Assembly: GCA_905250025.1 (NCBI GenBank)
Contig: CAJNOJ010000339.1
Span: 34,738-98,737, forward strand
Length of the DNA stretch: 64,000 bases
Direction: 5' to 3'
From: Adineta ricciae
Lineage: Eukaryota; Rotifera; Eurotatoria; Adinetida; Adinetidae
The translations under genes were made by a program, and so were the position numbers. Below, in pieces: positions 40,935 to 52,473 of this stretch. Position 1 is the first letter of the stretch; each line of letters opens with the position of its first letter. A model generated the notes under the pieces. That model was not told where the DNA came from and searched no databases. It worked only from the letters and a program-made list of their open reading frames with translations.

Positions 40935-43642
40935 CTATCGTACAAATAACTTAAAACCATGGTATGTATCAATCACGCGTGGTACTAATAAATGAAATCG
41001 CCAACGCTTCATACAATTGAATGTGTAAAAAAACGGATAGATGAACAACGACGGAATGTAAGTCAGTACATGATAAACAAAGTGCAGACGTTTCAAAAAC
41101 GGATGTTCGTTTAGATAAACATCGACGTCAGCATTGGTGGGATGATGAAAATTGAATTCTGGATAGAAATACGAAAATGAACATTTCGGTTCGAGATGAT
41201 TAGCACGCCATGATGCATTCGAATCATGACTAGATTTCGACGGTTCATTGTTCATATTCAATTTCAACCAGATTTCAGTAAAAACACCTAAACGTACTTG
41301 ACCTAATTCGATCAGTTTGGGCATTTTCTTCTGCCGAATAAATGTTTGTAAAACAAGAAAAACACTTGGTTTACACGAATGATTGAACGTTTGACAACGG
41401 ATCTGTTTCAACCATTTGTAGGAATTAAAAGTATCGAACAAAAGAATCAGACGAGATGTCGAACTCGAACTTTCGTTTTCACACCACCATTGCAAAAGGA
41501 GATTCAATGTAATTTTTTGATTATCTAAAATGGAAGTTTTCGCATTTCGAAGTGAAAAACACACATGTTTTTCTTTACCACATAGAATTATATCACCATT
41601 ATCACATGTTGGACCAGAAAAGTACAGAAAATATGTATCATAACGTCGTCCATCCTGTGTCCGACGCGCGAAGAATGTTTTTAATTTTGTATCAATGAAA
41701 TTCATGGAAATACCCGAGGAAGAATAATCACAGCCGAATATATCAATTAAATTATTACTCATAAAACGTTCCAGATTATTCAGCGTACTTGTACAACGTT
41801 GACTGCTTTCGAAAGCTTCCTGTTGAGAAAGAATTTGAACATTTCGACTAGAAGAAAACAACGAATCATAGAATTGATCAAGGCATATCTTTGCTTACCT
41901 GCCAGAAAATAATCCATTATCACGAGTTCTAAAGAAACAACACATTGAAAATATGAGAATTCATCATAGCTTTAGTGTTAAAACACGTCGCGAAGCTTAT
42001 TAGAAACAAACGATACAAGAGGATGTGAGAGCAGACATGGAGAGAGTAGTACGATACCGTAAAGTAATCTGCGATTGATTCGATGTGTTCAAGTCCCAGT
42101 TCTTTGTTCTATAAGTCAATATAAGCAATCAAAATCTATTGATTATCTCTCTTTGCAAGTCAATATTCAAAACTTTTATTCACCCGACCTTTCTTCTAAA
42201 AATACCCGTCAAACTTCATATCTATATTTATCTTTATTATAAATTAAAGAATACTCAATAAAACTGTTCCTGTGAACAGAATATACTTATTAATATCCGA
42301 TTCTAGACTTGAAAACGGAAATGAAAATTTTGTGCAATGTAGAGCAAACTCATACATTTCTAACAATGAACTGTACTTACTCGAATGCCGGTGCTACCAG
42401 TGCATAACCAATACATGATCCGCCAACAATCGATGTCAATTGCTTCACAAGTGCCAAAATTAAACATTCATAATGAATAGTTAAAAGAAATAGAACAACC
42501 GAATCTTTTGTGCACGTATCATAATGTAACAAACTAATAAAACACGTTAATAATGTTGAGCAAACCAGAATTGGCCAAGTTATTAGGCCAAAGTATCGAA
42601 TACCTATTAGTTATTCAAATCAAACAAGGAGAATTACTATTTGTTTATCATTTTTCATTCGGTTACCTCTCGATGCCAATAGTTTGATAAACGAAATTTT
42701 ATGCTTTTCATGATCCACATTCGTTTGCATCATTGTTAAATAACAATCAATTAGTTTCTTCGATAACATCCATAATAAACTAAACGTCAACGAACGGAAT
42801 AGAATCCAGACGATGACACTCAGAAAAAACAACGGAACGATGACAAACCATTCATCATGGAGACGCACAGTCTGACCGATAACGTAGATACAACGAAACG
42901 GTACTAGATAATAAATACAAATCATTAATCGTTGAAAAGTTCGTCGGTATGAACTTGATAAATGTAATAACAAAATCCAACGTTCGAGTGAAGTTAATGC
43001 AATGAAGTAGATTTCGATTATCGGCCGACTGACCATCCGAGAAAGAAAACATAGACAAGCAATGTGAGAATACGGTGTGTAATAATTCGAAAAATAGATT
43101 AAGTTCAATGTTAATAAAATAAATGAATGAAACGCACGCAACCGTAGGGTAATAATCAGAAGAAAAAATGATAAGAGTAAATAATTCAATGACGTTGACT
43201 GCGATGTCAGATATAAACCCAAAGAAAACCCGAGCAATTCAGCTAATTCATTATAATGAAGGAAATAAAATGTTGTATTATTGAATAAACGAACTAAATT
43301 TGATAGAACAGAACAGATAGTGGATAAAATCAAAAGTAAATCATAGAAAATAAACTTCGTCGTTAACGATAATGTAGGACTGGTTTGAAATGTAAATATG
43401 GATAACGAAAGACATAAAGATAATAACAATGAAGTTAAAAAGATAAACGCATTCGTTAATAAATTCGGTAATACACGAGTTAAGAAAAAGAAAACAATAT
43501 ATAAAACGATAATTAGTACTAAGACTGAACGAGATATGACATGGAGATTGGATTGATATTTGACAAGAAATAAATCATACAAACATGCGAGAAATATCAA
43601 ACAATTGGATACACATAAAAGCAAGCGATCGATATTGGTCAT
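40935..43642 (-). CDS. TMEM168: TMEM168-like multipass membrane protein
   Basis: TMEM168 is a nuclear-membrane/ER multipass protein of poorly known function. Four exons are read. The first (about 42640-43642) has many Leu/Ile-rich helices. The second (near 42375-42604) continues with membrane helices and GGSCIGYALVAPAF. A micro-exon near 41911-41935 reads TRDNGLFSG. The last (40935-41850) encodes the soluble region with IFGCDYSSSGIS, KLKTFFARRTQDGRRYDTYF and LYFSGPT, ending RVIDTYHGFKLF. These match vertebrate TMEM168 segments (YGCDYSTSGLS, GPRHDTYILYYSG, DTGQGFKLV). The ATG at 43642 is preceded by TTTTTCAG, so it is preferred over the ATG at 43669. Confidence 0.88.
41940..42374 (-). other. 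Longer intron of the TMEM168-like gene
   Basis: About 435 bp between the second exon and the micro-exon, much longer than the other introns here. No coding sequence is seen. Confidence 0.6.
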
Positions 43643-43786
43643 TGATATCTGAAAAATAAAATTCATCATTTGTAAATATATATATATATTTCCTTTCGTC
43701 CTTTTTTTACAATGTTAATACATATATATTCTATGCAGAGGAAAAATAATTTTTATTCAAAATAGCTTTCACTTGGATTTAGTTCA

Positions 43787-44848
43787 TCATTCGGGTGCAA
43801 TACATAGACGTGTTCGTTGCAGTTCTTCACGTTTCGCTTCTGCGTCACAACCAATACGTTGTAAATGTAGACAATGACGAATAATTGTTGAGAATTTTTC
43901 ACAAACGACGGAATAATCGTAAATTTCACTAAAATATGTCCATAATAATTCTGTATACTTCGTTTGAATGTTGTATATAGTTAATGTGTCTAAAAAGCCA
44001 TTGTATGAAGAATGCGTTGAGAAAAGGAATATTACGAGTAATAATCGGATGCATCTCGAATCGTGAATTTCCCCTTTGAAATTTCGTAAGAGATTATCCG
44101 TTTCCTCAAGTAAACTTCTGCCGAAAATGGTTTCGATAAGCAGATTTATTGCCGGCCAAAGTGGCAAATCTGGGTCTCGTGTTTCTATTAGACTTATTCG
44201 TACTAAAAACTTCATATTGTGTTTACATAACACCATCTGTTGATCTTCGGAAAAAGTTCGAAATTCTGGCACACGTTTGAAGAAATTAGTTAAAGATGTT
44301 TCATGTGTCATATAATATTGATAGTAATGTTGAAGTTTGATACGAGACTTCACTGGCTGTTGAGAAACGAGTTCAAATTCATATCTGTCGAACTTCACTA
44401 ATGGCAGAAAGCAGTAATCTTCAAATGCATTATAAATATTGGCAATATTTGTGGAATGATCAGGTTTCACGGGGCTATTACGTTTGATATCAAAAGTATC
44501 CACTGGACGAAATAAGTTTAATGTCATTTGACGATTGGCTAAGATTTTTTCACGTTTAATCCGTTTCGTTTCATCGGTTAGGATCAATTCCTTCTTCATG
44601 CCAACATCAAAGCACTTTTTTAAACGACAATAAGAGCAATCACGACGGGTTTTAATGTTAATTGAACATTTTTCAGACAAATATCGACATTGCAATGAAG
44701 ACAAACCAAACAAAGCATTACGACGGAAAAAAGCTTTACAACACATGCACGTTATCACAGCAAAGTTGAAACCAGTTGCTGGTGCACCACAAACCGTACA
44801 TATGAGATCCTTGCGAGAATTGGACGATTTCTTTTCAACACTTGCCAT
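43787..44848 (-). CDS. Nuclear hormone receptor with unusual P-box
   Basis: Ligand-type transcription factor, single exon, 353 aa. The DNA-binding domain at residues 17-85 has both zinc fingers: CTVC-x13-CMCCKAFFRR, then CRYLSEKC-x9-CSYCRLKKC and FDVGM. The P-box, which sets half-site choice, reads CMCCK instead of the usual CEGCK or CEACK. A hinge rich in Lys and Arg follows, and the remaining 230 residues have the helical character of a ligand-binding domain (LCKHNMKFLVR, HSSYNGFLDTL). I cannot assign a subfamily. It lacks introns and lies 144 bp upstream of the TMEM168-like start. It is divergent from TRAP-beta. Confidence 0.88.
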   Translation of the reverse strand: MASVEKKSSNSRKDLICTVCGAPATGFNFAVITCMCCKAFFRRNALFGLSSLQCRYLSEKCSINIKTRRDCSYCRLKKCFDVGMKKELILTDETKRIKREKILANRQMTLNLFRPVDTFDIKRNSPVKPDHSTNIANIYNAFEDYCFLPLVKFDRYEFELVSQQPVKSRIKLQHYYQYYMTHETSLTNFFKRVPEFRTFSEDQQMVLCKHNMKFLVRISLIETRDPDLPLWPAINLLIETIFGRSLLEETDNLLRNFKGEIHDSRCIRLLLVIFLFSTHSSYNGFLDTLTIYNIQTKYTELLWTYFSEIYDYSVVCEKFSTIIRHCLHLQRIGCDAEAKREELQRTRLCIAPE

Positions 44849-45276
44849 ATGGATATCTACTGGCTAGCTTCGATAATTACTAATTGTAGCAACATACATG
44901 TACCCGATCTGAGTATGAAATAGATTACACTTTAATATAACGAATTCTCTATATAAGCGGTAGTGTCGACGAGTGGGAAAAGAGCGACTGTGGCGATGCC
45001 AGTGAAAAATTTTAATGTACAATGAAGTAGATTGTGTGTATAGCGACATCTATATTTCCGGGAGATTTGGTGTTGAACGTCAAAAAAAGTTTATCGAGGA
45101 TTTTTCTGCGTTTTGTGCAGAAATTTGAAGAGTTTCTGGATTTTGTTTTTCTGAAGAATTCCGATTGGTTAGTGGGATTTGGTTTACGTGGTGGTAGGCA
45201 TACTACGAATGCGAAGAAAAACGATTATTTTACTTGCTCCTACTATTCGTTTTTGATTTCTGGAAGATCGATAAAG
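44849..45276. other. Divergent promoter region between nuclear receptor and TRAP-beta
   Basis: 428 bp. The TRAP-beta frame is open from an ATG at 45034, but the signal peptide begins at 45277, so the upstream part is treated as leader. Confidence 0.45.
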
Positions 45277-46075
45277 ATGTTTTTGAAGACAACTTTGATT
45301 TTACTTGCTTTCATCTCTGTTGTATACAGTCAAACAGATGATGAAGAATCATTTTTATTCGTTACAAAACAAACAGTCAATCGATTCATTGTACAAGGCA
45401 AAGAATTAACCATCAAATATGGTTTATACAATTCTGGCCCAACGTATGAAGAGCATAATTTTCGTTTCCATGAAAGACATTGCTTCTGTTTAGAACTGTT
45501 TTCAATGTTAATTTGAATGATGTTCATAGTTATCCAAGCAAATATTACGAATTACTCGTCGGTACACTCAATCCGAAATGGGAACGAATCAATGCGTAAG
45601 TTCGATTCAGGAAAGTATCGATCATTTGCTAATCATCATTCTTCTCTAGAGGAGCTAATCTAACTCACGTTGTTGTCTTGAAACCAAAAGAAAGTGGAAT
45701 CAGTAACAGTTCACATGCCATCGTTACATACCAAAAGAGTGAAAAGAACGCTGAAGTCCAAGTAATTCAATTCTAGCTAATATAGGATGTTTATAAGCTT
45801 GTTATCTGTGTAGAGAACTTATTCATCTGAAATCGGCGATGTTTACATCATGACAGGTCGCGAATACGATCGACGATTCTCATCCCATGTTGTAAGTGTT
45901 TTGTCTTGTTCTTATCCGAAAAATTTATCTTCAATTGAATCGTTAGATCGACTGGATACTCTTTACTGCTATGGCCAGTCCATGCATCGTCTTTCCATTC
46001 TTTCTTTGGTTTAACAGCAAACGCAAATATGAATTATTAGCATCGAAAGATAAGGCAACAAAAAAAGCCCAATAG
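45277..46075 (+). CDS. SSR2: Translocon-associated protein subunit beta (TRAP-beta / SSR2)
   Basis: ER membrane protein associated with the Sec61 translocon. Five exons encode about 185 aa. The N-terminal signal peptide is MFLKTTLILLAFISVVYSQ. The lumenal domain reads TVNRFIVQGKELTIKYGLYNSG, YELLVGTLNPKWERI and NLTHVVVLKP. REYDRRFSSH matches the family motif REFDRRFSPH just before the membrane helix (DWILFTAMASPCIVFPFFLW). The tail is Lys-rich (KDKATKKAQ), as in the family. All introns are about 50 bp. Confidence 0.93.
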
Positions 46076-46610
46076 ATAACTAAACATTGAAAACAAATCA
46101 AATAGTTTTGTTTATTCGACGCGCGTTACTCTTCTTCTTCTTCTTTTTTTTTTATTTTTCAACTTGTTATGTCAACGGTGATTGTTTAAGTGTGTGCGTG
46201 TGTGTTTGTTTGTGACTTACGTCTGGATGGTTATTGATATTTGTTGCAAACAAAGAAACCTTCTTTTGTTGTTTGTTTTTAGACTTGCCGTCGATCTCTT
46301 TCTTTTTCTTTATTGTTATTTATGAGGAGATAATAGTGGAAAAGACCAGTTTTAAAGATTCATCTTGTTCTCAATCAGATTGCTTTCAAAAACGATATCA
46401 AATATTCTGAATCATCCATGCATGTAAAGCGACAGATCAAAGATTAATCAGGAAATTAGAGTTCTCTCAATTCATTGCTTGTCTCATTTTGTTTCCGATG
46501 CCATCCAATGGTTGCTGTCTATAATAACGAATAGCGTCGTGTGTATCACGAGACTCATATCAGTTAACGATGAGACAAAAATGAATTAGTGTTTATTCGC
46601 AAAATAAATG
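46076..46610. other. Convergent intergenic region between TRAP-beta and GPCR
   Basis: 535 bp with a CTT run and T tract near 46131-46158 and a short GTGTGT stretch near 46196. It carries the 3' UTRs of both genes; nothing else is seen. Confidence 0.4.
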
Positions 46611-47955
46611 TTAAACTTCAGGTGCGTACAAAGCACCTTTCGATGGTTGTCTACTGTTCAATTGTGAACTAATGACTGTTTCACTACTATGTCGTTTAGA
46701 TGAATTGTTTAATGGATATATACACGTTCGTGGGATTGAACCTGATCGACGGTTGTTTTCACAGTTATGGATACCATTCAGCTCTTGACCGTGTATTGAA
46801 CTTAAACGAACGTCACTACGAGTTTGTCGTCTCCGTCGACGTGGTACGTAGTCTTGCTCGTTACTGAATTTCCTTTGAATAAAATCACATACGTCACTTA
46901 ATGTTTCCACACTGGCGGCACGAAATTTCGAACCCGCCAAACAGTAGAAGAAAAAGTTTGTCTAAATATACAAGAGTCATCTTGATTTTCTCTTGCACGT
47001 GAAGTATGACACTTACTGCTGAACTCATTTGCAACCAAAGAACTGAAAGATTCGTCATTAGAAAACGTAATTTCAACCGTTTGATATCATGATGTTTAGG
47101 CGGATTTATCTGACGGATATAATCAATAATAGCAGGTGTTGTGAATAGATAAAAACTCAATGAAACTGTCACAAGCATGATTGTCAATTGTTGCTGCTTC
47201 CGATTGAACGAAACTGCATTCAATTGATTAATAGCAGTTTCCGGATTCATCAATGTTCGTTGTCGCTGCCGTTTTGCCATACATAGTTCATAAATGACAA
47301 ACACATTTGCTAGTAAAAGTAAATCCGGCACGAAGTAGAATATTGTTGGCTTGATAAACCGTATGATTTTTTGATATTGTGCTCGCACACCACATTTTTG
47401 TTGAACTTTATCGATCGTATAGACAAACGGGAATGTTATTGAGAATAACATTAGAGCAACGAATATGAGAGTGTAAATCGACGAACGAGCATTTTCAGTC
47501 GTACAAAATCGCTTCGCAAGAAATGGCGAACGTACAGCAACACACCGTTCTAATGTCATAATGACAATAATCCATACACTACAAAAGGTAACGAGATCAG
47601 CTAGGTAAGTGAGAAGACAATGCGAAATGTACGAATAAATCCAATGTGATGTTGCTAAACTCGACACATGAACAACAAGAACGGATATGTCGAAAATCGC
47701 TAAATAAGTTATGAATACACTCGATGATGTATCACGTAATGAACGACGATTGATAACGATGAGTGCAAGACCATTGCCGACAATGCCGCATATAACCATC
47801 AGGATCTCCATGATGATAATCCAAAAGTTCACTTTCTGTATGAATTCGGTGATTTCAATGCGAATTAAACTATCATTTAGCACTGGAACGATGGAATTAT
47901 TCATATTATCTTTACCGTTAAAAAAAAATACAACCGATATGTTATTTTCATTCAT
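46611..47955 (-). CDS. Orphan peptide-type rhodopsin-like GPCR
   Basis: Seven-helix receptor of about 430 aa. The start at 47955 (MNENNISVV) is chosen over an upstream ATG because it gives a normal extracellular tail with several Asn-x-Ser sites. TM1 has GNGLALIV, TM3 ends in TLERCVAVRSP (DRY replaced by ERC), and TM6 has FYLFTTPAI. TM7 is completed across a 55-bp intron (46962-47016), joining LQMSSA to TNFFFYCLAGSKFR, the usual NxxFYxLxG end. The cytoplasmic tail is long, with a basic RRRRRQTR patch. It is reminiscent of the FMRFamide/thyrotropin-releasing-hormone receptor group, but the ligand is unknown. Confidence 0.87.
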
Positions 47956-48018
47956 GGTCAGAAAAAATCTACAAAAGAAAACCGGAATAGTTTTGTTATC
48001 TATTTTCTGACATTTCAT

Positions 48019-49563
48019 TTGCCTAAAATCAAATGTTATTTCATCGTTCTATTAACTGTCAACGAGTCATTCAATAACTCCTTTACTTACTCTTTGTCTA
48101 ATTTATTTGTCTACATATGTATGTACATCTCGACGCAAGATATGTGTTCTTTCTTCATCGACATACATCACGTATCTGGAGTCCTCATTTGTCTGTTTCG
48201 GGCTGTTTATCATTCGTTTGTATAGTCAACTCAACAGTTAATTTGTCATTTTTTTCAAACTAATATGTTTACACACTCGAAGAGAAAGGCTATAAACTAT
48301 CGCATGGGTGTAAAATTCTCTTCCCTCTTCGTCAAATGGAAACTGATTAGATTTGTAAAGATTGACTTACTTGATAGAGTCCTCGATTGACTTTTATTGT
48401 CTAAGCTAGTACATCAAAGACGAAAGAAAGCAATATTTCTTTGTTTATTTGATTGATATGTTGTTGTTTTTCTATCAAGAAGACCAATTATTCGATCCTT
48501 TTCTTTTTCGGATTGCTAGCCAACGAGAAAGAATAACCGACAATCTCATCGTCGAAATCTGACGTCGATTAATTTCATTTCTAAGTAACTATATACATAT
48601 ACATATATCGCTGTGATTAGAAGATCAATGCTTGGAAATAATTATCGAAAGAAAGAGACTATTTAGAAGACAATTGACTAATTTTCTCTGTTCTAAACAT
48701 ATGAAGACACTCATGCTGTCGAAGAAGATAGTCTGTGACACATCTGGTGAGGAGAAAGTTGTTCTTGTTGATTGTTGCTTAAAGTAGAAGAGATGTCGAT
48801 GATGTGAAAAGCGATGACCTTAATATACTCTCTAGCAATCGTATCCAGATTGTGGCTTTCGAGCGCTAATCGAACGAGAAATGTTAGAGAATATAAAAAA
48901 AAAGAAAAGTAACAGAGAAAGAGAGTAATGCCGATAATTTTCCTTCTTTTTCTTGCTCGATTTGTTTTTGCTATCATTCCGATTTTTCGTCGGACATCTC
49001 GATGCGTTAAAAGTCAACTTTAGTCATCAATATGTAATATTTAATAAATGCATCTCCGATGAGTTTTTCATATGTGACAACTAGCATTATTAATGAGCTC
49101 CAAGAGAGAGACAAAAGTGGATGAGTCTTTGCTCAGCATGAAACTACTCCGAGAAGAAAATTAATTACTTGATTGGTAATAGATCAAAACAATTAATAAC
49201 GAAAATATATCAGCAACTAAGAAGACCAGCTGTGAAAATGTGGATCTCTGAATCCATGTTGTGCTGTCGACCGATAAATCATGCGTTGGCTCACTTTCTC
49301 TTTCGGAAGTTTTACATAAAAGTAAGATGTCAATAGGTTTTGATGTCGAAACAGATTTCATCAAGTTCTGTTTATTATATCTGATTCTTCTTTCTAATGA
49401 CATATGATAAATGTTTCCTTCATCTGAGGAAGACCAAAGAGAAACATTGTCGATAACGTAAGCTGAAAAACAAAAATCAATTTACGAGATACACAAGATT
49501 AATAAGAGAAAAGCTCGGCGAGAAAAGCGATGGAAATTGAAAATTGTTCGATCAACAATCGCA
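48019..49563. other. Gene-free region upstream of GPCR
   Basis: About 1.5 kb of AT-rich DNA. Short ORFs on both strands lack recognisable motifs. Promoter of the GPCR and 3' flank of the channel gene are presumed here. Confidence 0.4.
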
Positions 49564-51235
49564 TCATGTTAACATTGGTCGGTAATACAAATAGCATTTG
49601 GCATCGGCGGAATCGATTTTAATTTTGCTTGAATTCGACCGAAACGTATTGACACCAGAAAAATGTGCCGAGAGAAAGAAGAGAGCGGTGCATGGCATGG
49701 CTAAAACAAAGAAGAGAAAGAAAAGACGATCCAGTACGATTGCTACTTGTTGCCATTCATCTAATCGCTGTTTATTTTCGATTTTTAGCAAATTATTCTT
49801 GATATCATGATCGTATTTCAACCGAAATGAAGACGCATGTTGTTTACGTAGGTGCATTTTCATCTGTTGTAAACAACGGAATAATTCAACGGACTAAATC
49901 ACAGAATGAAACGACATTCAAAGTAGAGAAGAGAGCTACCTGATGATTTGCTAGTTGAGCTGACGATCTCATCGAAAATATCGAACGGATACTTTTCTCG
50001 ATATTACTCAAACGTCGCAGCACTTTGATATCCGCCGATTTACGTATTACTTTCTGTGATTTGCCACTTAGATTTTGTTTCCCGAAAACAATGGGACTTA
50101 AATAATCAAGCAAGATCAATTTCATATAGAATGGTACACCAGCCACGTATGCAATCGATGGACGATGATGAAGATATAGAACATAAACCGTCATGATGCA
50201 CGATATAAAAACGAGACCAAAATTCGCATTGCAAAATAATGTTAAAATTGGTGTTTCATCGTCAGCTTTCGGTATATATTCGCTAATCAATTGCAAATAA
50301 ATAACTAATGAGAGAAGTATCGTTACATTCAGTGTTAATTTTTCACCTGTTTCTGGCGGTAATAAGAACGTGAATAATGTTACGAATGAAACAAGAGCAA
50401 AGGGAAGGATAATTTTGACTACGTAGTATAACTGTGTGCGTCTCAAGATCAATGCGAAGTGCACAACACTGTAATTCGCTTGGTTGGAATCAGAAACGCA
50501 TTCTTCGGTGATTTTCATGTAGGAATGTATTAATTCCCACTCGCCACGAATAAATGAGTGGCGTTCGATCGGCCGTCGTTGAATGAACTTTATTGAATGA
50601 CTGTCATGTCCACCGCTGCGAATAATTATTGTACAGTGCTGTTGATCAAACGGAAAGTACGTTAGACGAACTTTACATATAGTCTTCCAAAGATCTTGGA
50701 ACATGAATCGAACGTAGCCTTTTCAAAAAGATAGAAAACGTACATATATCATCTGGTGAACATCCTCAACAAACAAATTTACCGTCATGCCGAAGAATTA
50801 ATGCATAATGTTCACGATTATGAGAGAATTTCTCATCGGCTGAATTGACTAAAACCACGTTCGGTGTCCATAAATAATCCGGACTGACTGAAAGTGCAGT
50901 TATATTGTATCGACTTATATTCCATGACATGTATGGGTCACACCATGAACATACTAATTGAACATTACTTGTCACGACCTGAAATTGATGGGTTATACAA
51001 CAAACTAGTGCACAAATCAACAAACTTGTGCTTTCTCATCGATACTTTCGATTTGTAATACAATTAAATTCGTATACACTTTCGTAATGCCTTTCTCAGG
51101 ACAAACATTTTGATCATATGGTCGTTGATCGAACAATAAACGTCGAAGTCCATCTTCATTCGTGCTGGCATGTGAAAACAAGAATTGCGTACGAATGAGG
51201 ATGAAGAATAACTTGCAGATCAAATTGGTTAGCAT
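49564..51235 (-). CDS. Cys-loop ligand-gated ion channel subunit, nicotinic type
   Basis: Pentameric channel subunit expected in neuronal or muscle membranes. Signal peptide MLTNLICKLFFILIRTQFLF (start 51235 preferred over 51283). The ligand-binding domain has SPDYLWTPNVVLVNSAD and the Cys-loop C-KVRLTYFPFDQQH-C with 13 residues between Cys. TM1 follows RRTQLYYVVK. The TM2 region ETGEKLTLNVTILLSLVIYL has the Glu-Lys start and Leu at 9' typical of cation-selective nicotinic channels. TM3 and a long intracellular loop with helical KVLRRLSNIEKSI precede TM4 (DRLFFLFFVLAMPCTALFF). Loop C (EECVSDSNQANYS) has no vicinal Cys pair, so it is a non-alpha-type subunit. Several short exons. Confidence 0.88.
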
Positions 51236-52473
51236 GGTTTTTCTTCTTCTATTAATGGCAATGAGGAAACCGATCAAGAACAAAACGGATTAGAAGTGTA
51301 TGAAAATGATGCCGGACTCATTTCTTTTTCCCTTTCTTTCTATTCTAAGTCGATTTGATATTAAAAAAATGATCAATAAAACCGGATATCTTTACTTTAT
51401 TATTATTTTTGTATGAATACTCATCATTTCTCTACTGTTATCTTTTTCAATCAGAATCAATAAGGACCATATTTTGTCCAGTAATTCACTTCTAACAAGC
51501 CGGAAATGCAAAATGAGAACTAAAAACCAGCCTTATACAGATTCAGTGCACATATGAAATATCGATTATGTAATGACGGACAAACTTTTCAAAAATTCAC
51601 ATTCGACAATACATTAAGTTGATTTTGTTTCAGTCAATCTCGATGGATGTTTTTCCTTGGTTATTTGTTAGTTCACTGAAGAACAACAATGTGATTCTTT
51701 AATCGCATACTATATGTATCGGAGTACATTGGTTAAAACATTGTTTGCAAATAACTTTAGCCAAGTGGTTTACTGTTTGCTTTTGTTGTCTTGATCGTTT
51801 TTGAAGAGAAAACAATTGTATGTATACATAGAAAAATAGAAGATTATGTTGGTAGCTAAGGAAACATCTAAGTGTTTCACAAGTAACAACAAACGGTCTT
51901 GGAATGTTTTTTCAAACGAAACATGTTTTCTCCTATCATTGAACTGGAAATCATAGGAGAGAAACTGACTGTGGATGTTATTTTTCTTCGTTGAATATCG
52001 ATCAGCGTTTTTTTTTATTCGAATAGACCGTTTCTAGCTGTTTTCTCTCGTAGACTAGGAGATATGTATTTATACATGAAAATAACTTCTTTATTCAAGG
52101 CCGTGCAAATCAGTTTTTTGTTGAAAATAATACGAGTAGTTAAACGATCGACGAGAAAAAGAACGAACGAAAAGACAGAGTGATTTCTTGTGTAGATGGG
52201 TATACTTTTGCAATTGTTTCACCTTTTCTTATTTGTTTTGCTGTCACATACTTAGACGTTGTGATCGAAACGAAATACTCAAGTCTATGAAACAAACGAG
52301 CATTAGAGGATCATATAGAATAAAAAAATACTCATTTGATTTCGTTCGTCTTAAATAGAACAAAACACTAGTTTCTTTTCGCACTATCAGCAAGTATTTA
52401 GGTAAAGTTTATATAGAATCAAATGTCAAGAATAGAAATCGAAGTTATTTGTACTTGTATTAGTTGACAAATT
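51236..52473. other. Divergent intergenic region between channel and TBATA-like genes
   Basis: About 1.24 kb, strongly AT-rich, with no ORF of note. Both promoters are presumed here. TATTAG just before 52464 is acceptor-like, close to the TBATA-like ATG. Confidence 0.4.

Noticed and set aside
45034-45276. N-terminal extension of TRAP-beta from an upstream in-frame ATG
   Set aside because: The ATG at 45277 starts a textbook signal peptide; an 81-residue extension would bury it.
48711-49403. Three small minus-strand ORFs upstream of the channel gene's 3' end
   Set aside because: Short, without shared frame across plausible introns and without motifs.
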